Positions 41,238-50,605 of a stretch of 64,000 nt of DNA are shown here, in pieces. The stretch is taken from assembly GCF_900129375.1 (NCBI RefSeq), contig NZ_FQVN01000004.1, forward strand, positions 496,001 to 560,000. Direction: 5' to 3'. Below the pieces are notes generated by a model, which was not told the DNA's origin, did not search any database, and worked only from the letters and a program-made list of their open reading frames with translations. The translations under genes were made by a program, and so were the position numbers. The DNA is from Streptoalloteichus hindustanus. GTDB taxonomy: Bacteria > Actinomycetota > Actinomycetes > Mycobacteriales > Pseudonocardiaceae. Within the stretch, counting starts at the first letter, position 1, and each line of letters begins with the position of its first letter.

Positions 41238-42678
41238 CCAGGGCCACCTCCCGCGGCGACTTGTCCGGGCGCAGCCCCCGCCAGGACGGCGCCCGCATCC
41301 GCCCGTCCCGCGTCCACTCGCGGAACACCACCTCACCCACCAGCGTGGGGCAGACCCAGCGGGCCTGGCGCCGCAGCTCGGCCGGCAGCGGCTCGGCGAA
41401 CGGCGAGGACGCGCGGGCGCGGCGCGCCAGCAGCCCCGCCAGGCGCGCCAGGTCGGCGTCGGTGAACCCGGTGCCGACCGAACCCACGAACCGCAGCCCC
41501 TCGGCCACCGGCACCCCGCACAGCAACGCCCCCACCGTCTCGGCGCGCCGGCCCTGGCCGGGCCGCCACCCGCCGACCACGACCTCCTGGGTCCGCACGT
41601 GCGCGATCTTGATCCAGTCGGGGGAGCGGCGACCGGGCTGGTAGCGGGAGGACAACCGCTTGGCGACCACGCCCTCCAGCCCCTGCTCGCGGCTGGCCCG
41701 CAGCACCGCCGCGCCCTGCCCGGGAAACGACGGCGGGGTCTGCCAGCGCGGCCCGGCCAGCTCCAGCCCCTCCAGCAGCCGACGCCGCTGGCTGTAGGGC
41801 AGCTCCAGGCAGGACCGGCCGTCCAGGTGCAGCAGGTCGAACACCAGGTAGGTGACCGGCTGCGCGGTGGCCAGCCGCCGGGCCTGCGCCTCACCGGTGA
41901 CGTGCATCCGCCGCTGCAACGCCGAGAACGAGGGCCGCCCGCCGGCAAAGGCCACGATCTCCCCGTCCAGCACCACCTGGGTGGCGCCCAGGCTCTCGCC
42001 CAACGCCCGCAGCTCCGGGTAGCTGCGCGTGACGTCGTTGCCCAACCGGGAGGTGATCGTCACCCGACCGCCCTCCACCCGCACCAGCGCCCGCGCCCCG
42101 TCCCACTTGAACTCGTACGCCCACTGCGGGTCCTGCTCGGCGGGCGGCAGGCCGCCGGCGGTGGCCAACATCGGCGCCACCGAGGCCGGCAGCGGCTCCC
42201 AGTCCGGCTCCTGCGGCGGGTCGGCACGCCGCACCAGCCACTCCTCCCGCTCCCCGCCGCCGCGCGTCCGGCGGAGGAACACGTACCGGCCGCGCACCCG
42301 GTCGCCGTGCAGCACGACCGAGACCTCGTCGCGACCCCACTTCACCGTCTCGTAGCGGCCCCGGTCCCAGATGAGCATGCGGCCGGCCCCGTACTCGCCG
42401 GCCGGGATCGTTCCCTCGAAGTCGGCGTACTCCAGCGGGTGGTCCTCGGTGCGCACCGCCAGCCGCACCGCCTCCGGGTCCGGCGGCAGTCCCTTGGGCA
42501 CCGCCCAGGACACCAGCACGCCCCCGCGTTCCAGCCGCACGTCCCAGTGCAGCCGGCGGGCGTGGTGCTCCTGGATGACGAACAGCTCGTCACGGCCGGG
42601 CCGCACGGGCTCGGCCGGCACCGGCTCGGGCGTGCGGCGAGGGTCGCGTCTGCGTCGGTACTCGCTGAGATCACCCAT
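41227..42678 (-). CDS. ligD: LigD-type phosphoesterase plus ATP-dependent DNA ligase
   Basis: 483 residues with two domains. Residues about 1-155 are the 3'-phosphoesterase: FVIQEHHARRLHWDVRLE (H38, H44, D46, R48) and LEYADFEGTIPAGEYGAG. Residues about 165-480 are the ligase with the active-site K191 in YEFKWDGARALV, then LDGEIVAF, SFSALQRR, LEGVVAKRLSSRY and the C-terminal OB fold (VGSVGTGFTDADL, VVFREWTRDGRMRAPSWRGLR). The polymerase domain of canonical LigD is instead encoded by the overlapping downstream gene. Ku lies 33 bases upstream, so the three genes form an end-joining operon. Confidence 0.92.
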   Translation of the reverse strand: MGDLSEYRRRRDPRRTPEPVPAEPVRPGRDELFVIQEHHARRLHWDVRLERGGVLVSWAVPKGLPPDPEAVRLAVRTEDHPLEYADFEGTIPAGEYGAGRMLIWDRGRYETVKWGRDEVSVVLHGDRVRGRYVFLRRTRGGGEREEWLVRRADPPQEPDWEPLPASVAPMLATAGGLPPAEQDPQWAYEFKWDGARALVRVEGGRVTITSRLGNDVTRSYPELRALGESLGATQVVLDGEIVAFAGGRPSFSALQRRMHVTGEAQARRLATAQPVTYLVFDLLHLDGRSCLELPYSQRRRLLEGLELAGPRWQTPPSFPGQGAAVLRASREQGLEGVVAKRLSSRYQPGRRSPDWIKIAHVRTQEVVVGGWRPGQGRRAETVGALLCGVPVAEGLRFVGSVGTGFTDADLARLAGLLARRARASSPFAEPLPAELRRQARWVCPTLVGEVVFREWTRDGRMRAPSWRGLRPDKSPREVALDES

Positions 42679-42711
42679 GGCCGCGGCCCCCGGTCCCCGC
42701 GCGGGCCGCGC

Positions 42712-43644
42712 TCAGGCCGGTCGCTTCTTGCCGCTGGTCTTGCGCGGTGTCGCGGTGCGCGCGCGGGCCGGCTTGGCCTCCTCCTTCTTCTCCTTCGCGC
42801 CGGTCTTGGCCGCCCTGCTCCGCCCGCTGGCGCGCTGCGCGCCCTCCTTCGACGCCGCGCGGCCCCCGCCGCGGGAGGAGCGCGCCGCCTCCACGCTGCG
42901 CTCCAACGCGGTCATCAGGTCGATCACCTCGCCGGCCGGCTCCGGCTCGGCCCGCTCGGGCAGCTCGGCGCCCTCGGCCTTGGCCTCGATCAACGCGGCC
43001 ACGGCCTCGCGGTAGTCGTCGTGGAACTCCTCGGGGGTGAACTCGCCGGCCATGTTCTCGATCAGCGAGCGGGCCATCTCCAGCTCCTGCGGCCGCACCG
43101 TGGTGTCGGACTCCAGGAACCCGAAGTCGGGGGTGCGGATCTCGTCGGGCCAGAGCATGGTGTGCAGCACCAGCACGTCCTCCCGGGCGCGCAGGATCGC
43201 CAGCGTCTCCCGCTGCCGCAGCGTGACCTTCACCAGCGCCAGCCGGTCCACCCGCTCCAGGGCCTGGCGCAGCAGCACGTAGGGCCGCACCGCCGGTTTC
43301 TCCGGCTCCAGGTAGTAGCTCTTCTGGAAGTAGATCGGGTCGACCTCCTCGGCGGGCACGAACTCCACGACCTCGATGGCCCGGTCGGTGGAGACGGGCA
43401 GCTTGTCGAAGTCCTCGGTGTCCAGGACGACCATGCGGCCGTCCTCCAGCTCGTAGCCCTTGACGATGTCGGCGTAGGCGACCTCCTCGCCGCAGACCGT
43501 GCACACCCGCTGGTAGCGGATCCGGCCGTTGTCGGTCCGGTGCACCTGGTGGAACCGGAAGTCGTGCTCCTCGGTCGCGGCGAACAGCTTCACCCCGATG
43601 GTGACCAGGCCGAAGGAGATCGCGCCCTTCCACATCGCCCGCAT
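42712..43644 (-). CDS. ku: Ku, non-homologous end-joining protein
   Basis: 310 residues. RAMWKGAISFGLVTIGVKLFAATEE is the bacterial Ku start, and the bridge and beta-barrel core (FHQVHRTDNGRIRYQRVCTVCGEEVAY, VVLDTEDFDKLPVSTDRAIEVVEFV, YYLEP) follows. The C-terminal 60 residues are Lys/Ala/Arg-rich, a tail that in mycobacterial and streptomycete Ku helps bind DNA. Ku homodimers thread onto double-strand breaks and recruit LigD. ATG 43644 begins MRAMWKG. First gene of the ku-ligD cluster. Confidence 0.95.
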   Translation of the reverse strand: MRAMWKGAISFGLVTIGVKLFAATEEHDFRFHQVHRTDNGRIRYQRVCTVCGEEVAYADIVKGYELEDGRMVVLDTEDFDKLPVSTDRAIEVVEFVPAEEVDPIYFQKSYYLEPEKPAVRPYVLLRQALERVDRLALVKVTLRQRETLAILRAREDVLVLHTMLWPDEIRTPDFGFLESDTTVRPQELEMARSLIENMAGEFTPEEFHDDYREAVAALIEAKAEGAELPERAEPEPAGEVIDLMTALERSVEAARSSRGGGRAASKEGAQRASGRSRAAKTGAKEKKEEAKPARARTATPRKTSGKKRPA

Positions 43645-43696
43645 GCCCCCCTGGGTACCTCGGATGGAGCACACCCGCACGCTCGCGTCACCCACA

Positions 43697-43739
43697 CGAG
43701 TGCGTGTCGGGCTTGACTGTCGCGCCCGACACGCACTCG
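43697..43739. terminator. perfect 16-bp terminator hairpin
   Basis: CGAGTGCGTGTCGGGC (43697-43712) pairs with GCCCGACACGCACTCG (43724-43739), 11-base loop. It follows the exporter gene (minus strand) and precedes the ku promoter. Confidence 0.85.
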
Positions 43740-43757
43740 ACCTGGCCCACCTCGGCG

Positions 43758-44933
43758 TCAGCGGGCGGGGGCGGCCTCCGACGGCGCCGCGACCCGGGGC
43801 GCGGCCGGCTCGGGCAGGGTCCGGAACAGCAGCCACCCCAGCGCCGGCAACACGACCAACGGGGCCAGGGCCGCCTGCAGCGAGAACGCGTCGGCCACAC
43901 TCCCGATCACCGGGCTGGCCAGCCCACCCACGCTCACCGCCAACCCCAACGTGATGCCGCTGGCCGTGCCTACCCGGCTGGGCAGGTAGTCCTGGCCGAG
44001 GGTGACCTGCAACGAGAACGGGACGTAGAGGCCGGCCGAGGTCAACGCCACGAACAGGTAGAACACCGGGCCGGGCACGACCACGATCCCGGCGACGGTG
44101 ACCACCGTGAGCAGGTAGGACCAGCGCACCACGGTGACCCGGTCCCAGCGGCTGGCCAGGTGCCCGCCCACCACGGTGCCCACCGCTCCACCCAGGTAGA
44201 GCACGAACAACGCGACCGTGCCGCCCACCGGACCCGCCCCGGTGCGCTGCTGGGCGTAGAGCGCGATGAACGTGCTCAACCCGATGAAGACGATCGACCG
44301 GCACACCACCCCCAGCGTCAACCTGATGAACGAGCGCCAGTCGTCGACCCCCGCCGAGGCGCCGGCACGGGAACCTCCCTGCGCCCGTCCTGTCAGCGCC
44401 CGCAGCACCGGCAGGCACAACACGCTGCCCACCAGGGCCGGCAGCACCAGCACCGGCGAGAACCGCACACCACCCAGGGCACCCACCCCGGCCACCACGA
44501 CCGGCGCGGCGGCGAACCCGATGTTGCCGCCCAGGGAGAACCAACCCATCGCCTGGTGACTGCCCCGGCTGGCCACCCGCGCCGCCCGCGCGGACTCCGG
44601 GTGGTAGGCCGCCACCCCGATCCCGGAGACCGCCACGAACACCAGCGTCCACGCGTACGATCCCGCGACCCCGCTGGCCGCGATCCCCACCCCGCCCAGC
44701 AACGTGCTCACCGGCAACAACCAGGGCATCGCCCACCGATCGGTCAACGCCCCGAACACCGGCTGCGCCACCGACGACAGCAGCGACGCCGCCAACACGA
44801 TCCCCGACACCGCGGCATAGGTGTAGGCGCGCTCGGCGACGAAGAGCGGGACCAGCGCGGCCACCGCGCCCTGGTAGACGTCCACACAGGCATGCCCCAC
44901 CGACAGCAGGACGACCGTTCTGTTTCTCGACAC
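43758..44933 (-). CDS. MFS transporter, fosmidomycin-resistance (Fsr)-like
   Basis: 391 residues and 12 helices. The start VLLSVGHACVDVYQGAVAALVPLFVAERAYTYAAVSGIVLA and the block FGALTDRWAMPWLLPVSTLLGGVGIAASG are typical of the Fsr group, as is VAAYHPESARAARVASRGSHQAMGWFSLGGNIGFAAAP. E. coli Fsr exports fosmidomycin; relatives export other small compounds. ATG 44933. Divergent from the AraC-type regulator at 44988 with only 54 bases between, so regulation by that protein is likely. Confidence 0.88.
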   Translation of the reverse strand: MSRNRTVVLLSVGHACVDVYQGAVAALVPLFVAERAYTYAAVSGIVLAASLLSSVAQPVFGALTDRWAMPWLLPVSTLLGGVGIAASGVAGSYAWTLVFVAVSGIGVAAYHPESARAARVASRGSHQAMGWFSLGGNIGFAAAPVVVAGVGALGGVRFSPVLVLPALVGSVLCLPVLRALTGRAQGGSRAGASAGVDDWRSFIRLTLGVVCRSIVFIGLSTFIALYAQQRTGAGPVGGTVALFVLYLGGAVGTVVGGHLASRWDRVTVVRWSYLLTVVTVAGIVVVPGPVFYLFVALTSAGLYVPFSLQVTLGQDYLPSRVGTASGITLGLAVSVGGLASPVIGSVADAFSLQAALAPLVVLPALGWLLFRTLPEPAAPRVAAPSEAAPAR

Positions 44934-44987
44934 CCGGCCATGCTCGCCGCTCAGGCACCCGTCGTGCTTTCGCTAAGCTGCCATCCA

Positions 44988-45731
44988 ATGACGAAAACCC
45001 GCCACGAACCGGTCGCGCCCACCCGCGCCCAGTGGCTCGCACCCGGCGCCGTCATCGACGCGCACCACCACGACGACCACCAGATCGTCTACGCCGCCCG
45101 CGGCGTCCTGGCCATCACCACCGACGCCGGCACCTGGATCGCCCCCACCACCCACGCCATCTGGGTCCCCGCCGGCACCGTGCACGCCCACCAGGCCCAC
45201 GGCGACCTGGAACTCCACTTCGTCGGCCTGCCCGCCACCGACAACCCCCTCGGCCTGGACACCCCCACCGTCCTGACCGTGCGCCCCCTGCTGCGCGAAC
45301 TGATCCTCGCCTACACCCGCGACCCCCACGACCACAGCCCCGCCCGACAACGCCTGCGGGCCGTCCTGCTCGACCAGCTCCGCGCCTCACCCCGGCAACT
45401 CGCGCACCTGCCCGCCCCCACCGACCCCCGACTCCGCGCGCTGTGCGCCCAACTGCACGCCGACCCCGCCGACAACCGCACCCTCGCCGCCTGGGGCCGA
45501 CAGGTCGGCGCCAGCGACCGCACCCTCGCCCGCCTGTTCCGCTCCGACCTGGGCATGACCTTCCCCCAGTGGCGCACCCAACTCCGCCTCCACCACGCCC
45601 TGGCCCTGCTCGCCGAGCACACCCCGGTCACCACCGTCGCCCACGCCTGCGGCTGGTCCTCGGCCAGCGCGTTCATCCACGTCTTCCGCCGCGCCTTCGG
45701 ACACACCCCCGGCGCCCACCGCGACCCCTGA
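44988..45731 (+). CDS. AraC family regulator with cupin sensor
   Basis: 247 residues. The N-terminal cupin (about 15-75) has HHHDDHQIVYAARGVLAITTDAGTWIAPTTHAIWVPAGTVHAH. The C-terminal HTH pair (about 160-245) has TLAAWGRQVGASDRTLARLFRSDLGMTFPQWRTQLRLHHALALL and HACGWSSASAFIHVFRRAFGHTPGAHR. TAAGCT (44974-44979) ends 8 bases before ATG 44988, so the mRNA is probably leaderless. It is divergent from the Fsr-like exporter, the usual arrangement for a local activator or repressor of an exporter. Confidence 0.9.
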   Translation: MTKTRHEPVAPTRAQWLAPGAVIDAHHHDDHQIVYAARGVLAITTDAGTWIAPTTHAIWVPAGTVHAHQAHGDLELHFVGLPATDNPLGLDTPTVLTVRPLLRELILAYTRDPHDHSPARQRLRAVLLDQLRASPRQLAHLPAPTDPRLRALCAQLHADPADNRTLAAWGRQVGASDRTLARLFRSDLGMTFPQWRTQLRLHHALALLAEHTPVTTVAHACGWSSASAFIHVFRRAFGHTPGAHRDP

Positions 45732-45810
45732 CCCCCGACGCCACCCCCGTGATGGCTGGGCCCACCTCGCCTCGGAGCTACTCGACGTCGAGCCTCCTCG
45801 CGCCCGGGGC

Positions 45811-47493
45811 CTACTTGGCGTCGACGTAGCAGTCCACCACCGACACCCCCAGCGGAAACCGCACCGGCGTCGCCCCGAACACCCACCGCGTCGCCTCCAC
45901 CCCGGCCGCCCGCACCTCCTCCCGCACCCGGTCAGCGACCTCCCGCCGACAGTGCAACACCACCTCGTCGTGCTGGAAGAACACCAACTCCGCCGACCCC
46001 GCCCACGGCGCCAACCGCCCCCGCAACACCGCCACCAACACCAACGCCCACTCCGCCGCGCTCGCCTGCACCACGAAGTTCCGCGTGAACCGCCCCCAAC
46101 CCCGCGCCACCCGCCGCGCCTGCCGCTCCTCGACCTCCCCGGCCCCCGGATCCGCGCCCTGCTCGACCACCGCCCGCCACCCCGCCGACGGCGGGGGAGA
46201 GGTACGCCCCAACCGCGACCGCACCATCCGCCCCTCCTCACCCGCCCGCGCCGCCGCCTCCACGAACTCGACCGCCTCCGGGAACCGCTGCCGCAACACC
46301 GCCAGCAACGGCCCCGCCCCACCCGAGGTACCCCCGTACATCGCCGACAACAACGCCACCTTCGCCCGCTGCCGATCCCCACCGAAGACCTCCGCGGCCA
46401 CCCCCGCGTACAGGTCACCCTCCCCAGCGACCTCCGCGAACCGCCGATCACCCGACAACGCCGCCAACACCCGCGGCTCCACCTGCGCCGCGTCCGCCAC
46501 CACCAACACCCACCCCGGATCGGCCACCACCGCCCGACGCACCACCCTCGGCAACTGCAACGCCGCCCCACCCCGGCTCGCCCAGCGCCCCGACACCACC
46601 CCACCCACCACGTACTCCGGCCGGAACCGCCCACCCCGCACCCACGACTCCAGCCACGACCACCCGTGCGCCGAGAACAACCGGGACAGCTCCTTGTAAC
46701 GCAGCAACGGCTCCACCGCCGGGTGATCCACCCCCCGCAACACCCACGACCGCGTCGACGGCACCGCCACCCCGTCATGGGCGAAGGCCCGCACCACCTC
46801 CGCCGGCGAGTCCGGGTTCACCGCCCGCCCCCCGAACGCCGCCCCGATCCGGTCGGCCAACTCCACCAACCGCCCCGGCCGCGCCCCCACCGCCGGCCGC
46901 GGCCCCAACAACTCCGTCAACAACGCGTCGTGCACATCCACCCGCCACGGCAACCCGTGATGCGACATCTCCGCCGCCGCCAACGACCCCGCCGACTCCG
47001 CGGCCACCAACAACCGCATCAACTCCGGCCGATCGACCCCCGCCACCCGACGCGCCTGGTCCACCCACACCGCCGTCATCGCGTCCACCGGGTCCACATC
47101 CGGCGTCCCCGCCGCCACCGGCTCGAACAACGCCGGCTGCGACTCTTCCCGCCGCGGTGCCGGCGGATCCGCCGGCACCGGCCCACCCCGCGACCGCGCC
47201 CACGCCGCACCCCACCAGCGCGGCTCACCGTGCCGCCCGGCCCACCCCAACAACAGCCCCTCGGCCAACCCCAGGTCGTGACACCGCCGCACCCGCACCC
47301 CGGCCCGCAACAACTCCGGGTACACCTCGGCCGTGGCCGGCCACACCCACCGCGGACCCGCCACCCGCTCCCACTCCGCCACCCGCCCGGCGAGGTCGTC
47401 GACCTCCTCCACCGGCCCCAGCGGCTCCCCGTCCACGCCCACCGGCCGCAACCGGCCACCCCCGTCCGGGCGCGGCGCCACCACCACCTGCAC
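45811..47493 (-). CDS. DNA polymerase I-like protein, family A
   Basis: 560 residues. The C-terminal half is a family A polymerase: motif A VVADAAQVEPRVLAALSGD (D334), motif B RQRAKVALLSAMYGG (R376, K380 region, Y386) and motif C FFQHDEV (H508-D509-E510). The N-terminal 160 residues sit where a 3'-5' exonuclease would be, but no DxE or DxxxD motif is visible, so proofreading is probably lost. Actinobacteria carry such short PolA paralogues besides the main enzyme, called bifunctional 3'-5' exonuclease/polymerase proteins. The GTG start is uncertain. A role in repair or translesion synthesis is inferred. Confidence 0.85.
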   Translation of the reverse strand: MQVVVAPRPDGGGRLRPVGVDGEPLGPVEEVDDLAGRVAEWERVAGPRWVWPATAEVYPELLRAGVRVRRCHDLGLAEGLLLGWAGRHGEPRWWGAAWARSRGGPVPADPPAPRREESQPALFEPVAAGTPDVDPVDAMTAVWVDQARRVAGVDRPELMRLLVAAESAGSLAAAEMSHHGLPWRVDVHDALLTELLGPRPAVGARPGRLVELADRIGAAFGGRAVNPDSPAEVVRAFAHDGVAVPSTRSWVLRGVDHPAVEPLLRYKELSRLFSAHGWSWLESWVRGGRFRPEYVVGGVVSGRWASRGGAALQLPRVVRRAVVADPGWVLVVADAAQVEPRVLAALSGDRRFAEVAGEGDLYAGVAAEVFGGDRQRAKVALLSAMYGGTSGGAGPLLAVLRQRFPEAVEFVEAAARAGEEGRMVRSRLGRTSPPPSAGWRAVVEQGADPGAGEVEERQARRVARGWGRFTRNFVVQASAAEWALVLVAVLRGRLAPWAGSAELVFFQHDEVVLHCRREVADRVREEVRAAGVEATRWVFGATPVRFPLGVSVVDCYVDAK

Positions 47494-47596
47494 GACCAGG
47501 CATTCTGCGTCACGACACCGACAACCCCGGCGTCCTCACCCCGACACCGGGTTCACCCCACACCCGCGGGCGACCCCTCCAGCGCGGACCGCGCCC

Positions 47597-48166
47597 TCAG
47601 CCCCCGACACCCTCGAAAGGACGCGCCAGCACGTCACGTGCGGCGGCCGCGGCAGTCACCACGTCCCCCCAGCGCAGGTGATCGCGGTAAACCTCATCAG
47701 CGGCTTCCGGCCCGAGATCCTCGACCACCACGCCCAACAGGACCAGAACAGCACCGACCACCTCGACCTCACGCCGATCACGCAGCACAGCGCCCACAAC
47801 GCCGGTCAGATCCGGCGGACTACCGAACAACTCGACGGCCAACCTCGGAACCGCATACCGCAACCCAACCCACGCGTACAGCCCGGCAAGCCCACCCAGG
47901 ACAACAACGAGATCACGACGACGCTGCTGACGCACACCCGCCTGCTCGGCCCGAACCGTGTTCCACAACCCGGCAGCGCGCTCGGCGTCCTCCCGCGACT
48001 CCCACAACGACAGCGAACGACCCCGCCAGGGACGCACGAACTCACGCTGAACCGCAGGACTGTGAACACCCTGCACCCGAAAACCAGTCAGACGATGACG
48101 ACCCACCACCACCCGCACCAGACACCCCGGCCCACGACCCCGATGACGGCCGACGACGACAACCAC
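47597..48166 (-). CDS. hypothetical protein
   Basis: 189 residues; no family recognised. RVVVGRHRLTGFRVQGVHSPAVQREFVRPWRGRSLSLWESREDAERAAGLWNTVRAEQ at the start (about residues 18-75) is well-behaved protein sequence, followed by hydrophobic stretches (DLVVVLGGLAGLYAWVGLRYAV and EVEVVGAVLVLLGVVVEDLG) that may be one or two membrane helices. GTG 48166 has GGGGG in front. It lies 53 bases downstream of the tyrosine recombinase and 103 bases upstream of the polymerase, all on one strand, so the three may be one transcription unit. Confidence 0.55.
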   Translation of the reverse strand: MVVVVGRHRGRGPGCLVRVVVGRHRLTGFRVQGVHSPAVQREFVRPWRGRSLSLWESREDAERAAGLWNTVRAEQAGVRQQRRRDLVVVLGGLAGLYAWVGLRYAVPRLAVELFGSPPDLTGVVGAVLRDRREVEVVGAVLVLLGVVVEDLGPEAADEVYRDHLRWGDVVTAAAAARDVLARPFEGVGG

Positions 48167-48219
48167 CGGCCCCCGCGCCAGCCCCGGTCACCGCACCCAC
48201 CAGCCCGAAGAGGCACACC

Positions 48220-49197
48220 CTAATCCCCGCCGAACGCCACCTCACCCAACTTCCGGTACGTCCGGTTCGCCGCCGCCGCCAACCGACGCTCCCGACTCGT
48301 CGACTCGATGTAGTGCTGACTCGACGCCAACGACGCATGCCCCAACAACCGCATGATCTCCGCCGCGTGCGCCCCGTCCTCCGCCAACCGCGTCGCGAAC
48401 GTGTGCCGCAACGCGTGCAAACTCGCCCCCGCCGGCACCCGATCGTGCAACCCCGCCCACCGGTAACACGACGTCACCAGGTACTGCAACGCACCCCGCC
48501 CCATCGCCGCACCCGACCGATCCACCAACAACGGCGACGACCCACCCACCCGATCCCCCGGAAACCGCCGCCGCCGCGACACCAGATACGCCTCCACCAC
48601 CCGCTCCATCGCCGGCTCGATCGGCACCGACCGATCCCGACTCCCCTTCCCCCGCACGTGCAGCCGCTTCTCCCCGGGCCGCCCCACCACACACCCCACC
48701 GTCAACGCCAACATCTCGCTGGAGCGCAACCCGCACAACAACCCCAACGCCAACACCAACAAATCCCGCTCCGGCCACGGATCACGCGCCCGCCGCCCAC
48801 CCGAGGCCACCGCCTCCAACAACCGCTCCGGCGTGTCCTCACCCCGCAACGGCTTGGGGGAGTGCTCCGGCGTCCTCGGCCGCGCCACCGCCCCCATCGG
48901 ATTCCCCGGAATCCACCCCTCCACCACGCAGAACGTCAACAACTGGTTCCACGTCGACCACGCCCGCGACACCGAACTCCGCGCATGCGTGTCCGCGAAC
49001 AACCCGAACGCCCGCCGCAACGCCTCCGCCGTCACCTCCGACAGCAACAACTCCTCACCAGCACGACCCAACACCTCCGCCAACCGCGCCCGCACACCCG
49101 CCACATCCCGCCGATACGCCGCCGTCGTGTGCGGCGAATCCTTCCGCGGCCGGCGCGCCACGAAGAACGCCTCCTCAGCCTCCACCAACCGCACCAC
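48220..49197 (-). CDS. tyrosine recombinase (XerC/XerD/integrase type)
   Basis: 325 residues. The N-terminal core-binding SAM-like domain covers about 1-110. The catalytic domain has R158 (GLRSSEM), K184 (VRGKGSRDR), H261-x-x-R264 (HALRHTFAT), H287 (GHASL) and Y296 (SQHYIES): the complete set. Its size and simple two-domain layout are Xer-like rather than of the larger phage integrases. GTG 49197 follows GGGGGTGGC. No excisionase, attachment repeats or tRNA are seen next to it. It lies 3.7 kb from the probable dif site, but it need not be the recombinase acting there. Confidence 0.9.
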   Translation of the reverse strand: MVRLVEAEEAFFVARRPRKDSPHTTAAYRRDVAGVRARLAEVLGRAGEELLLSEVTAEALRRAFGLFADTHARSSVSRAWSTWNQLLTFCVVEGWIPGNPMGAVARPRTPEHSPKPLRGEDTPERLLEAVASGGRRARDPWPERDLLVLALGLLCGLRSSEMLALTVGCVVGRPGEKRLHVRGKGSRDRSVPIEPAMERVVEAYLVSRRRRFPGDRVGGSSPLLVDRSGAAMGRGALQYLVTSCYRWAGLHDRVPAGASLHALRHTFATRLAEDGAHAAEIMRLLGHASLASSQHYIESTSRERRLAAAANRTYRKLGEVAFGGD

Positions 49198-49311
49198 GCC
49201 ACCCCCAGCACAACCAACCGACCACCACACCCGATCATGCACGACGCCCCCGGCGACACGTGCCCACGCACGCACCACCGGGGGCGCCCACACAACCCGG
49301 AAAACAGAACC

Positions 49312-50415
49312 TCAGCCGGCGGCCCGCACCACCGACACCGCCTCCGCCAACCGACGCACACCCTCGTCGATCTGCTCCACCGTCACCGCCGAGAACGCCA
49401 ACCGCAGCGCGCTGCGACCCCCCTCCACCAGGAAGTCACCGCCCTTCACCACAGCCACCCCACGCTCGGCCGCCACCGGCACCAACGCCGCGGCATCCAC
49501 GTCCTCCGGCAACTCCACCCACAGGAAGTAGCCACCATCCGGCTCCGTGAACCGAGCCTCCGGCAGATGCCGCCGCAACGACCCCGCCAACACCGACGCC
49601 CGCTCCGCCAACGCCGTCCGCACCGTCTTGATCGAAGCGTCCAACGCCCCCGACACGCAGAACTGGTGCACCACCGCCTGCGACACCATCCCCGGCGAGA
49701 TGTACAGGCTCGTCGCCTTCGCCGCGATCGCACCGATCAACGACGCCGCACCCACCAGATAACCGACCCGAACACCCGGGCACACCGTCTTCGTGAAGCT
49801 CGACGCGTGCACCACCCGACCCGCACCCGCGTCCAGCTCCAACATCGACGGCACCGGCTCACCCCGGAACCGGATGTCCACGTACGGGTCGTCCTCGAAG
49901 ATCGTGAACCCGAACTCCCCGGCCAGCTCCAGCAACACCCGCCGCTTCTCCAGCGACAACGTCACCCCGGCCGGGTTCTGGAAGTTCGGGATGACGTGCG
50001 CCAACCTCGGCCGCACCCCCGACTCCAACAACGCCCGCAGCTCCGCCACGTCGATGCCGTCATCCCGCACCGTCACCGGGTGCACCACCGCGCCCATCGC
50101 GCGCAGGTTCTGCAACGTCCGGTCATACGTCGGCTTCTCGACCACCACGTGGTCACCCGCCGACACCAGGTGCTCGAACAGGAACGCGTCAGCCTGCAAC
50201 GACCCGTTCGTCACCAACACCTGATCAGCGGCCACACCGTGCTTCTCCGCCACCCACTCCCGCAACGGCGCATAGCCAGCGGACGGACCATAGGCGGTGA
50301 CACCCACCGGATCAGCCTCGAAGGCGCGAACAGCCGCCGCCTTCAGACCATCCACATCGACAATGTCCAACGACGGGGCACCACGGGCAAAGGAAATCAG
50401 CTGCGCAGCGGTCAC
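49312..50415 (-). CDS. PLP-dependent aminotransferase (class I/II, 2-aminoadipate type)
   Basis: 367 residues. GSLQADAFLFEHLVSAGDHVVVEKPTYDR binds the phosphate and ring region; IPNFQNPAGVTLS (N147), IFEDDPYVDIRF (D176, Y178) and SSFTKTVCPGVRVGY (K209, the Schiff-base lysine) complete the fold-type I site. It resembles the aminotransferase part of MocR regulators but has no HTH domain. TAGGCT, on the minus strand, ends 8 bases before GTG 50415, suggesting a leaderless mRNA; ATG 50448 is an alternative. The substrate is unknown. Confidence 0.88.
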   Translation of the reverse strand: MTAAQLISFARGAPSLDIVDVDGLKAAAVRAFEADPVGVTAYGPSAGYAPLREWVAEKHGVAADQVLVTNGSLQADAFLFEHLVSAGDHVVVEKPTYDRTLQNLRAMGAVVHPVTVRDDGIDVAELRALLESGVRPRLAHVIPNFQNPAGVTLSLEKRRVLLELAGEFGFTIFEDDPYVDIRFRGEPVPSMLELDAGAGRVVHASSFTKTVCPGVRVGYLVGAASLIGAIAAKATSLYISPGMVSQAVVHQFCVSGALDASIKTVRTALAERASVLAGSLRRHLPEARFTEPDGGYFLWVELPEDVDAAALVPVAAERGVAVVKGGDFLVEGGRSALRLAFSAVTVEQIDEGVRRLAEAVSVVRAAG

Positions 50416-50605
50416 GTCCGCCAAGCCTACGTCCCACCCCCGAACCATCCACACCCCAGCCCGGGGGAGAGGCCCCACTACCGGCCGTCACCCCGAACCC
50501 ACCACAGCACCCCGACACTGCGCCAACCCAGCGACCACCCACGACCGTCCAACACAGACCCGAACAGCACACCAACACCCCGAGACACTTCGGCAAGCTG
50601 TCGAC

